DNA of 64,000 nt from a virus. Shown piece after piece: positions 39,675-47,159 of the stretch (positions are counted from its first letter, which is position 1; every line of letters begins with the position of its first letter). The stretch spans positions 34,095-98,094 of IMG/VR virus record IMGVR_UViG_3300035698_005189; one strand, written 5' to 3'. Below the pieces are notes generated by a model. That model saw only the letters and a program-made list of their open reading frames with translations. It was not told where the DNA came from and did no database searches. The translations under genes and the position numbers were made by a program.

Positions 39675-40265
39675 TCACTTCCTGGCTGCGTTGCGGCGGC
39701 GGAGGTAGGCGGCGTCATCGTCTTCGAAGGCTGGGACGTCGAGGTCGGGGGGCGGGGGGCCACCCTCGACCATGGGCGGCCGGTCGAAGGCATCGCACTT
39801 GCCGGAGGTGTGGGGGCCACCGCAGATCGAGCAGATGGGGCGAGGCGGGTTGCGCGACTTAGGCCCAACCGGCTCCACGCGGCTGCCGCCGATACCGTCG
39901 CTGACCTTGGCGTCGACCATCTTGGCAGCCTCGGCCCGGGCGAACTTGATGGCGGACTGACGGAGCAGGAAGTCGTGGTCGTGGCGAGCCCAGGTACCGG
40001 CGTAGCAGCCCGGATCACTGTAGCCGGCACCATCGGCGTCGTCGCTACAACCCGACCCGGTGAAGATCCAGTCAGCGACCTGAGCGAAGGTGCAGGGCTG
40101 GGTGGGCGTGGTGCCGTAGCTCTTCTCTTCGCCGGCGAACCAGTAGACCAGATAGGCCGACTCACGCTCGAGGACGACGGAAACCACGACCTGATTATCG
40201 AGGCCGATCACACGGTTGACGAAACACACAGCGGTAGCGTCAAGGGGTAGCCGAGTGACTCTCAT
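39675..40265 (-). CDS. Hypothetical protein with zinc-knuckle-like motif between AAA+ and VWA genes (196 aa)
   Basis: Beta-type N-terminus (VVVSVVLERESAYLVYWFAG), a His/Asp-rich middle, and CSICGGPHTSGKC, a CCHC-type knuckle, near residue 143; then a Pro/Asp-rich tail and basic end. It lies between the two genes of the chelatase-like pair with gaps of 1-3 nt, so it is probably a third component. No family recognised. Confidence 0.65.
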   Translation of the reverse strand: MRVTRLPLDATAVCFVNRVIGLDNQVVVSVVLERESAYLVYWFAGEEKSYGTTPTQPCTFAQVADWIFTGSGCSDDADGAGYSDPGCYAGTWARHDHDFLLRQSAIKFARAEAAKMVDAKVSDGIGGSRVEPVGPKSRNPPRPICSICGGPHTSGKCDAFDRPPMVEGGPPPPDLDVPAFEDDDAAYLRRRNAARK

Positions 40266-40266
40266 A

Positions 40267-41256
40267 TCATCCTCCAGCGAACAGGCGGCGGATCACTTCC
40301 GACGCGGCGGTACGCTCCTGCTCGGAGCGAATACGGTTGAGAAAGGCGTACTGTGCGGACTCGAGGACCCAAGCGGCCGAGGCCGTGTAGGTCCCGCCAC
40401 TGACGACGCCGATGGTGGCGGGCCCAGAAGCGACCCGGCGGCCCCAGTCAATGAGGGTACGGAACGACACACCACCAGACACCTGACCGCCACCTCGGAT
40501 GCGTTGGGCGACACGAATGAGGCCCTCCGCGTCCAGGTTGTGGAGGGCCGGCACTACGCCGGTAAGGGCGACAAGCTCGGAGTCGTTGTCGAGGTAGTCG
40601 ACCTGGAGGGTGGTCCCGAAGCGGTCGAGCATCGCTTCATTCGCGTCGGGGCTGGTCCCGGAGTACAGGTAGCGGTCGTTCTCCTGCCCCGCGCCGAGCA
40701 CGTTGTCGGTAGCGAATACCCGGAAGTCAGGATGACGATTGGCGTAGCGGACGGGGTCGGCATCCTCGAGCAGGACAGCACCGTCGGCCTCGAGGATGGG
40801 GAAAAGGCTCAGGGCGACATGCGGGGTCGCACCAGACAGCTCGTCGAGGACAAGCCACGCTCCCTCTTCCATCGCACGGGTGACGGGCCCGGGGACGAAC
40901 GTCGTGGCTCCGTCGGCGGCTGCCCGCTGGCCCTTGAGCTGCCGAACCGTCGTACCTACGTTCAGGTTCACGCGGTATACTGGGATATCGCAGCGAGCGG
41001 CAATCTGGAGGACGAGGGAGGTCTTACCCGACCCCTTGGGTCCAGCCAGCAGGACCGGCATGGGGGAGCCGTTGTCGTGTGGCCACGCGGACCATGCGAT
41101 CTCACGAACCAGCTTCTCACGAAAGACGTAGCCGGGGTCGATGGTCGGTACCTGGGGCGTGCGACCACCGGGGCGGCGGTGGAGGATGACGTCGATGTCT
41201 GGGATGGTGACGTGCGACGAGCGAGCCGGTGGAGGCGGGGGAGGTGTTCGGGTCAT
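40267..41256 (-). CDS. MoxR/CobS-type AAA+ ATPase
   Basis: Starts MTRTPPPPPPARSS, a polyproline tail. The Walker A is AGPKGSGKTS (71-80), Walker B WLVLDELSGA (Asp138, Glu139), sensor 1 RVFATDNVLGAGQEN and an arginine-rich LDRF motif. The order and insertions fit MoxR-family ATPases such as CobS, which form rings that work with VWA partners. The VWA gene lies just downstream. CobS-like genes are known in several phages, where their role is unresolved. Confidence 0.85.
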   Translation of the reverse strand: MTRTPPPPPPARSSHVTIPDIDVILHRRPGGRTPQVPTIDPGYVFREKLVREIAWSAWPHDNGSPMPVLLAGPKGSGKTSLVLQIAARCDIPVYRVNLNVGTTVRQLKGQRAAADGATTFVPGPVTRAMEEGAWLVLDELSGATPHVALSLFPILEADGAVLLEDADPVRYANRHPDFRVFATDNVLGAGQENDRYLYSGTSPDANEAMLDRFGTTLQVDYLDNDSELVALTGVVPALHNLDAEGLIRVAQRIRGGGQVSGGVSFRTLIDWGRRVASGPATIGVVSGGTYTASAAWVLESAQYAFLNRIRSEQERTAASEVIRRLFAGG

Positions 41257-41297
41257 AGGTGGCTCCTGATGGTGAGCGGGTTCGTACTGTCACGAAG

Positions 41298-41319
41298 GCC
41301 CCGGGGACAGCCCCGGGGC
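41298..41319. terminator. 9-bp GC hairpin, likely terminator
   Basis: GCCCCGGGG (41298-41306) pairs with CCCCGGGGC (41311-41319) around an ACAG loop. It lies just after the stop of the gene at 41336-42091 and before the AAA+ gene, so it may separate two transcripts or protect an mRNA end. Confidence 0.6.
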
Positions 41320-41335
41320 TAACGTCACAAGACGA

Positions 41336-42091
41336 CTACGCGGCGTCGAACTCGGCGTTGAGGGCGGCGGCCTTGGCGATGAGGCCACCAGGCCCGTAGA
41401 CGCGGTTGCTGGCGGCCTTCCGGAGCCAGCCTTCCTTCTCGTAGAAGCGGATGGGTCCCTTCGCGGATGCGACGAAGGCGTCCAGGCGCTTGAAGAACTC
41501 CCAGCCGCCGAGTGCCTCCCACTTCGCCGTCGAGACGGACCGCAGACGAAGCCGGACACCGTCGCAGACGTGGTCGAGGTCCTGGGCGTGGTCGGGGTGC
41601 TCCTGCAGCCAGTCCACGCGAGCGGCACGGGCGCGGGCCTTGGTGATGGCGCGGCGGAGGGCCGTCAGGGCTTCCTCAGCCGTGCCGGCCCCACGCACCA
41701 CGATGCCGTAGGTTTCGATGCAGTGGCTGCCGGTCCAGTGGTCACGACCGCCAGCGATATTGGCCAGCTTGAACTCGAAGCGGATGTGCGCATGGCCACA
41801 CAGCTGGCAGGAGACGTCTTCGCCACGGTGATCGTTGATGCACTCGGGGTCGGCCTCGTATTCGGACAGTGCCTGGGCGGCCAGGTCCTCATCCACGGTC
41901 GCGTAGATGTATTCGAGGTGAGCTGGCTCCAGGCGGTCGAGCTGCCAGTCCACGTCGGCCAAGCCGTCGATGACGATCCGCAGCTCGTCGGAGCAGCAGG
42001 CCGCGTAGCGGATCAGGTTGAGGGTGACGCGCCGGTGATGGGCGGGGGCCGTGTCGCTGACGACTGGGGGCACGGGGGGAACTGAGGTCAT
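41336..42091 (-). CDS. Hypothetical zinc-binding protein (251 aa)
   Basis: Start set at the ATG at 42091 (after AGGAGTACCC). A Pro-rich start (MTSVPPVPPVV) precedes VSCQLCGHAHIRFEFKLANI and HWTGSHCIETYGIVV, a Cys/His set also found in other phage proteins ('C.lCGh....f.l.n ... GshCi..y'). The C-terminal half is helical and basic. No named family. Confidence 0.65.
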   Translation of the reverse strand: MTSVPPVPPVVSDTAPAHHRRVTLNLIRYAACCSDELRIVIDGLADVDWQLDRLEPAHLEYIYATVDEDLAAQALSEYEADPECINDHRGEDVSCQLCGHAHIRFEFKLANIAGGRDHWTGSHCIETYGIVVRGAGTAEEALTALRRAITKARARAARVDWLQEHPDHAQDLDHVCDGVRLRLRSVSTAKWEALGGWEFFKRLDAFVASAKGPIRFYEKEGWLRKAASNRVYGPGGLIAKAAALNAEFDAA

Positions 42092-42176
42092 GGGTACTCC
42101 TGACAAAGAGGCCCCGGGGAGCGATCCACGAGGCCTCCGGATGGCGGCTGGTTGACGATGGGCTGGGCGGTAGGGC

Positions 42177-42997
42177 CTAGGGCACCTCGGGGGCTGCGGG
42201 GGCGTCACCGGCGACGGCGGCGGCGAGGCAGGTCGCACCGAACCAGCGGGTGATGACGGTTCGATGGCCTGCGGTGCCGACCAGCTCGGTGAACATGGCG
42301 TTGCTGTTCGCCCAGACGGTGCCGACCTTCAGCGCGGGGCGGTTGCCCTCGAACTCGACCAGGGTGAAGGTGTAGTCTTCGTTGATCTGGATGGCGTAGC
42401 TGCACTTACCCCACTCACCACGATGGTTCTTGGTGGCGCGCAGGATGGAGCCGGCGGGCGGGGTGCCCTTGGGGATGCGCGGGGTCTTGGGCTCGAGGGC
42501 CTTGGCAGCCTTGGCGGCGTCGCGTTCGGCCTTCTTGGCGGCGGCGGCGGCTGCCTTCTCGGCCTTCAGGGCGGCGACCTTCTTGGCCTTGGCCTCGGCC
42601 TTCTCGGCGACCTTGGCAGCCTTGGCGGCGGCGGCGTCGACGACGGGGGCTTCGGGCCCGGTGGCGGCGGGGGTGGCGTTGGCGACGGGGGCTTCGGGTT
42701 CGATGAGGCCGCCGTGGGGGATGGAGACGAAGTTCTTCAGCCAGGTGAGGTAGTCGGCGTCGGCGTCGAGGTGCTCGACCGTGCCGGTCATGTCGATCTT
42801 CTCACCGAGGAGGAAGAGGTCGTCGTTGCGGCCTTCGGCGTCGATCTGGACGATGCGAGTGCCCTTATTGCCGGCGCTGTGCTCTACGGACTTGGGGACG
42901 AGGCTGGCAGGCCCCTTGAGGGTCAGCTTGACCTGGGTGCGTCGTCGACGATGACGGTGGCGAAGGCGATGAGGGTGAGGGTAGTGGCTCGCGCCAT
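42177..42997 (-). CDS. Lys/Ala-rich protein after promoter module 3, with an apparent frame break
   Basis: The ATG at 42997 has a strong ribosome site (AAGGAGTCCATC). It reads MARATTLTLIAFATVIVDDA with strongly GC-biased third positions, then stops at 42923. From about 42938 the -1 frame continues TQVKLTLKGPASLVPKSVEH ... and on into MTGTVEHLDADADYLTW and the rest to 42177. A missing base at 42938 is the simplest explanation. Otherwise the intact ORF is 42177-42791 (204 aa). The middle is a Lys/Ala/Glu-rich helical stretch (KAEKAAAAAAKKAERDAAKA), histone-H1-like. As the first gene of its transcript it is probably highly expressed. Confidence 0.65.
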
Positions 42998-43043
42998 GAT
43001 GGACTCCTTAGAGTGCCTGGGGTTGGGGGTCGGTCGTACGGGG

Positions 43044-43071
43044 GGACTGTCGCCACTGCGGCGACTGGTCC
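43044..43071 (-). promoter_or_regulatory. 5'-leader stem-loop after promoter module 3
   Basis: On the minus strand GTCGCC (43065-43060) pairs with GGCGAC (43054-43049), extended by GGAC/GTCC outside a small internal mismatch. It begins about 10 nt after TATAT, as in modules 1 and 2 but with a different sequence. CCAACC and GGAGTC follow before the start codon. Confidence 0.55.
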
Positions 43072-43081
43072 TCTCTCGTAG

Positions 43082-43114
43082 ATATAGGGAGTGCGGTGAG
43101 ATTGTCCGCGATCA
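43082..43114 (-). promoter_or_regulatory. Promoter module 3 (TGATC-N15-GCACTCCCTATAT)
   Basis: TGATC (43114-43110) and GCACTCCCTATAT (43094-43082) are 15 nt apart, matching modules 1 and 2. The flanking bases differ, so the two blocks and their spacing are what is conserved. TGATC overlaps the TGA stop of the primase gene. It drives the Lys/Ala-rich gene and probably the genes below it. Confidence 0.65.
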
Positions 43115-44263
43115 AGTCGTATTAGGGCGAATATTCCCGAGAGGTAGGACTACAGGGGGTGAAGGCCTCCGGGCAGGGCCTGATCGTGGGCGGGGAGGAA
43201 CCCGTAACCCGACCTCACCGGTCTCGGCCTCCCCCGCAAGACGCCGTGCGACAGCCTCACCCAGAGAGGCAGGGTCGTCTCCGTCCTGAAGGTGAGCGAC
43301 CCGGACAGCCACGAGACCCTCCAGGGTAGCGGCGGCGAGCTTGGCTCCAGCGCGACCAGCCGCGTCTCCGTCGAACATGACGACCACCTCCGCCACGCCG
43401 GACCCAGCAATGAGGCCCGCCTGGGCTTCCGACAGACGACCACCCTGGACGGGGACGAACCCGGGCCCACCGACTACAGCGTCGAGAGGACCCTCGACGA
43501 CGATAGCCATACCGCCCGGCTCGAGAAGGTGGAGGCCCGGGAGGACCGACTCCGACCCGGCGCAGCCCAACGTGGGAGGCAGGCCCCACTTATCATGCAG
43601 ACAGGTGCAGTCATCCTGGTGTGAGTCGTCGCGGCAGGGCCGGGGGAGGTTCACGATCTTCGCCTTGGCCTCGGTCGTGGCCCGGGCAGCCCAGAAGACA
43701 AAGCGCCTGGTCGGGTCCCACGCAGGCACCACGATGCGGGAGCGCAGGAGGGCGTCGGCCAGGGTGCCGGACCCGTCGCCCAGGCAGGCGCCGACACCGA
43801 AAGCCTCGGCATTCGCGCGCGACACACCCCTGAAGGTGAGATATGCGATGGCCCACGAGGGTAGATTGTCCCAGCCCCAGACCATGCCGGGCGGCTGAGG
43901 TGCTTCCGGGAGCCTCCAGAATCTCCCCTGGCCGCGTGCGGGTCCCTCGAGCGGGGACTGCGGGCCCAGGTCCGCCCCGGTACCCCAGGAGGCTACTACG
44001 GCCTCCGCCGCAGATCCGCCCAGCCCGAGGGTGACAGCGACGAGCACCGTCGGCCGCCATCCCCTCAGTCCGCAGGCGACACTCCAGCACTGCCACGCTC
44101 GTCTGGAGACGTTTACAGCCAGCTTGTCCCGTCCACACGACGGGCAGACGCACGTCCACTCGGACCCGGACCGGGACACCACGACAAGCTCAGCCGAGAC
44201 CCAGTCCTCGAATCGCATGGCGCGCTCGGCGGTGGACATATCGACCGGGCGGGCCTTCCTCAC
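43112..44263 (-). CDS. DnaG-like DNA primase with zinc and TOPRIM domains
   Basis: The GTG at 44263 overlaps the helicase stop (GTGA). The N-terminal zinc-binding domain is CVCPSCGRDKLAVNVSRR with WQCWSVACGLRG (Cys40, 43, 59, 64). TOPRIM motifs are VVEGPLDAV (Glu257) and VMFDGDAAGR (Asp298, Asp300). At 383 aa it lacks the C-terminal helicase-binding domain of bacterial DnaG. It would make RNA primers, coupled to the DnaB-like helicase encoded just upstream. The C-terminus is Pro-rich. Confidence 0.85.
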   Translation of the reverse strand: MRKARPVDMSTAERAMRFEDWVSAELVVVSRSGSEWTCVCPSCGRDKLAVNVSRRAWQCWSVACGLRGWRPTVLVAVTLGLGGSAAEAVVASWGTGADLGPQSPLEGPARGQGRFWRLPEAPQPPGMVWGWDNLPSWAIAYLTFRGVSRANAEAFGVGACLGDGSGTLADALLRSRIVVPAWDPTRRFVFWAARATTEAKAKIVNLPRPCRDDSHQDDCTCLHDKWGLPPTLGCAGSESVLPGLHLLEPGGMAIVVEGPLDAVVGGPGFVPVQGGRLSEAQAGLIAGSGVAEVVVMFDGDAAGRAGAKLAAATLEGLVAVRVAHLQDGDDPASLGEAVARRLAGEAETGEVGLRVPPRPRSGPARRPSPPVVLPLGNIRPNTT

Positions 44264-45636
44264 GCGTAGGCTCCTGGGTCGTCTGGGTCATCTCGCTTGG
44301 TGCCTGGCATGGAGGCCTCTTCGCACGGCACACCGAAGTCGGAGAAGGCTCCGCGCTCGTAGCCTGTGCGGACCTTGATGAGACGACCGTCCTCTGAGTC
44401 GCGGTACTTCCCAAGGTAGACACGGGCCTCTTGTCGCTGCTTTTCCTCGATGGTCCGGTTGATCGTCACGATGGCGTCAGCCACGCGGACCTTCTCATAG
44501 CAGTCGGCTACGTCACGCGGGCGGAGGACGTGTTCGCGGTCGTCTGCGCCCTTGTCGGGTCGGACGGCCTGGGACGGGGAGCAGACGGCGTAGCCACGAT
44601 GGCCCCGGTACTCGACCCGATCGGACAGGGCCTTCAGCTGCCTAAACCCATTCTTCTGGATCTCGACGGGTCGCTCGCCTGGGGCGTGGAGTAGGTCCCC
44701 ATAGTCCACGACGATAAGCTCCGGGACCCAGCCGAAGGATTGGCGTAGGTCCGATAGCTCACCCAGAAGGTCATCATAGGTGACGCGCCAGGCGTCACGG
44801 TCACCGAAGCCACGAGTGACGAGGTTCGTCCTCAGGATCTGGTACTCACGGCGCATCCGAGCCACGACGTCGTCTTCGAAGTGCCCGCGTCGGACCTCCT
44901 GATACATCGAGTCAGCGAATCGGGCCTCGTAGCGGTCCTCAGTCTTGCTGCGGCCACCCTCGAGGACGAAGTGGAGCACCCGACGCCGCAGGCGGGCCCC
45001 GACGAAGCCGCGCTGGACACACCAGAACGTCTTGCCGATACCTGAGTAGGCCAGGGGGACTTCCAGCTCGCCCCGGTGGAGGCCCCCGTTCATGGCGTCG
45101 TCGAGCAGTGACACACCAGACGGGAATGTATCGCCGCCTGTGTCGGTGTAGACGCGTCGCTCCTGGCGGTCGTCAAACTCCTCGAAGAACCAGCCACGGT
45201 CAGCCGTCTCCAGCTGGATATTCGTCATCTCGGATATTCGGGTCTGCATGGTGGCGGCTGCGGCATCGACCTCGCCACGGTTCCAGGCGGTCCGTGCCTC
45301 TTCGAACCCCATGGCGAACACCTGTCGTCGTGCCCACTCGAGCACCTGGGCCCCAGCGTAGGCGTCCTCACGCACATCGGCTGCCGTCAGGATGGCGGCG
45401 GCTCCCGCCCGGGCGGGGTCGCCATCGGCGAGGCGGGCCGCCTCTGTCTCGAGGGCGACAGGCCCAAGCTCAGCCGTCACGATGACCCGCCAGGCCCAGG
45501 CACTGGACGGGTCGGTGAACCCGAGCTGACCGGCGTCGTGGAAGCGACGCACAATCCCTCTCAGGCCTGGATCGTCCATGCAGGCCCTCACGAGGACCCG
45601 CTGGAACGACGTGCCGAACTCGGGGGCCCCGATCAC
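44260..45636 (-). CDS. DnaB-like replicative helicase
   Basis: The RecA-like C-terminal domain has Walker A AYSGIGKT (196-203), TGGDTFPSGVSLLDDAMNGG upstream of it (the usual 'tG...LD...GGl'), Walker B ELIVVDYGDLL and an Arg-containing C-terminal segment with VADAIVTINRT. The N-terminal 130 residues are helical. GTG start at 45636, overlapping the YkgJ-like stop. It would unwind DNA at the fork with the primase. Confidence 0.85.
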   Translation of the reverse strand: MIGAPEFGTSFQRVLVRACMDDPGLRGIVRRFHDAGQLGFTDPSSAWAWRVIVTAELGPVALETEAARLADGDPARAGAAAILTAADVREDAYAGAQVLEWARRQVFAMGFEEARTAWNRGEVDAAAATMQTRISEMTNIQLETADRGWFFEEFDDRQERRVYTDTGGDTFPSGVSLLDDAMNGGLHRGELEVPLAYSGIGKTFWCVQRGFVGARLRRRVLHFVLEGGRSKTEDRYEARFADSMYQEVRRGHFEDDVVARMRREYQILRTNLVTRGFGDRDAWRVTYDDLLGELSDLRQSFGWVPELIVVDYGDLLHAPGERPVEIQKNGFRQLKALSDRVEYRGHRGYAVCSPSQAVRPDKGADDREHVLRPRDVADCYEKVRVADAIVTINRTIEEKQRQEARVYLGKYRDSEDGRLIKVRTGYERGAFSDFGVPCEEASMPGTKRDDPDDPGAYA

Positions 45637-46097
45637 ACGTCGACGCGGGGCGCGAAGAATCTGCGGACAGCGACTGTAGCGGCGTCTTCTTCGGGACCGA
45701 AGACTTCGATCTCACCATCCCGGTCGTAGGGGATGGTGACGACAATCGCCCTGGAAGCCATCTCCGTGATCATGGCTGCGGCTGCCGCCATGACAGCCTC
45801 CTGCGTCGGGGGGCGGGCGATCTCGCTCATCACTACGATGGGGACGTTGGCCACCTGTGACGGCCAGACCACGAGGCCGAAGTGGTCGGGGCGGTCGTTG
45901 TCCCCTCCGAGGCCGTCCAGCCACGCGCAGCGGAAGGTGGAGCACGGGGCCGTCCTGGTGGAGTAGCTGCGACACTTGCCGCCGGCACTCTTGGGATGGG
46001 CTGCCAGGGGGCAGGGCTCTCGTCCTGACTTCACGCCGGGCACTGTGATCACATCGCAGCAGGCACCGCAGCCGCCACAGGTTCTGATCTCTGACAT
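45633..46097 (-). CDS. YkgJ-like zinc/iron-chelating domain protein, second copy (154 aa)
   Basis: Begins MSEIRTCGGCGACCDVITVP and continues PCPLAAHPKSAGGKCRSYST with APCSTFRCAW: the Cys cluster of the YkgJ family ('C..CgaCC ... C......gC..Y..RP..C..f.C.w'). The remainder is an alpha/beta region. It is embedded between a hypothetical gene and the DnaB-like gene. With the copy at 12061-12768, the phage has two such proteins with little overall similarity. Confidence 0.75.
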   Translation of the reverse strand: MSEIRTCGGCGACCDVITVPGVKSGREPCPLAAHPKSAGGKCRSYSTRTAPCSTFRCAWLDGLGGDNDRPDHFGLVVWPSQVANVPIVVMSEIARPPTQEAVMAAAAAMITEMASRAIVVTIPYDRDGEIEVFGPEEDAATVAVRRFFAPRVDV

Positions 46098-46108
46098 ACT
46101 CGTCTCCG

Positions 46109-46576
46109 TTACCGGCAGCGGGCCCTTTCAGGGCACGATCGGCAGTGTTTGCTCAGCGGGTTGAATCCGAGGGTGAGCGTGACGGCTGACAGCCGACATA
46201 GGGTCCGGTCGCTGACGTAGGCAGCCTTGGCTGCCTCAGCCAGAGGCCTGAGCTTGCCGCCGGGACCGGTGGGCTCGATCTCCACCGTCTCGCCGAGGGC
46301 TTCGTCGCCAGCGGTGCGTGCCTGCTTGTCGTCTCCGAAGGTCCTGAACTTCTCGAGGAACTTCGGAGACCACAGGGTCTTGACCGGTATCCTGAAGCGA
46401 TAACCGATCGCGTCGTGACGAGCCATGACCCAGCGCACAGGGTCGACCCCAGCCGCCTCGGCCTTGGTCAGGAACGTAGAGACGAACCTGGACAGGCCTG
46501 CCGTCAAGCGAGCCGGGCGGACGCCGCAGCGCGACGTCACCCGGTTGTACTCCTTGACGAAGGCGGCTGGTGTCAC
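46109..46576 (-). CDS. Hypothetical protein with C-terminal Cys cluster (155 aa)
   Basis: Starts GTG at 46576 (GTGA overlap). Helical, basic (FVKEYNRVTSRCGVRPARLT), ending KHCRSCPERARCR, a compact Cys set. No family recognised; a replication-region neighbour. Confidence 0.6.
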   Translation of the reverse strand: MTPAAFVKEYNRVTSRCGVRPARLTAGLSRFVSTFLTKAEAAGVDPVRWVMARHDAIGYRFRIPVKTLWSPKFLEKFRTFGDDKQARTAGDEALGETVEIEPTGPGGKLRPLAEAAKAAYVSDRTLCRLSAVTLTLGFNPLSKHCRSCPERARCR

Positions 46577-47115
46577 GACTGGCTGGCCTGGCCTGCGTGG
46601 GTGGCCTGGCCTTCAGGGGGCTGCGGGCGGGGGCTGTCTTCGGTGAGCCCTTTCATGAGGGCGACCTCGGCCTCATAGTCCTCGACCTCAACACTGCCGC
46701 CGACGAACAAGGTCAGGTCGGCATACTCCGGGAGGGGCGTGACGTTCAGACCAACACAGGCGGCCTCGTACGAGGCCAGGATGGTCTGCAGGGTCCCGAG
46801 AAGCGGACCACGGCAGCCGATAAGGAGCGGGCGGAGGCGAAGCAGAAGGAACCCGTGCCCACGACGAGCCCAGTAGTCGGCCAGACCGTCGGCCGTCAGC
46901 TCTGGGCCGCCGTCCCAGACGATGACGTTGTCGCCGCTGGAGGGACGGGGGAGGCCCCTGCTCTCGATGGGCGGGATCACTCCGACCTCCACGGCTGCGT
47001 CGAGGATGTCGGACAGAGCCTGATCCATCGTGTTTCCGGTGGTCTTCTGCACGGCGACTCTCAGGTGAGCCATCCCGTCTTCGCCAAGTTTCGCCTTCCA
47101 GTATTCTACGGACAC
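46573..47115 (-). CDS. Hypothetical protein (180 aa)
   Basis: The GTG at 47115 is chosen because GGAGG lies 5 nt upstream (TGGAGGCCGAC); a longer frame overlaps the helicase gene. Reads MSVEYWKAKLGEDGMAHLRV, with an alpha/beta pattern (DNVIVWDGGPELTADGLADY). Acidic, Pro/Gln-rich C-terminus. No family recognised. Confidence 0.6.
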   Translation of the reverse strand: MSVEYWKAKLGEDGMAHLRVAVQKTTGNTMDQALSDILDAAVEVGVIPPIESRGLPRPSSGDNVIVWDGGPELTADGLADYWARRGHGFLLLRLRPLLIGCRGPLLGTLQTILASYEAACVGLNVTPLPEYADLTLFVGGSVEVEDYEAEVALMKGLTEDSPRPQPPEGQATHAGQASQS

Positions 47116-47159
47116 GTCGGCCTCCAGGCCTTGGGGGAAGTGGTACGTCGCCGTCGGCC

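Noticed and set aside
38520-40250. A hydrophobic 576-codon plus-strand frame that looks like a membrane protein
   Set aside because: It is the reverse complement of the acidic repeat region of the VWA gene: complementing GAG/GAC-rich codons gives Leu/Val-rich codons. It is an artefact.
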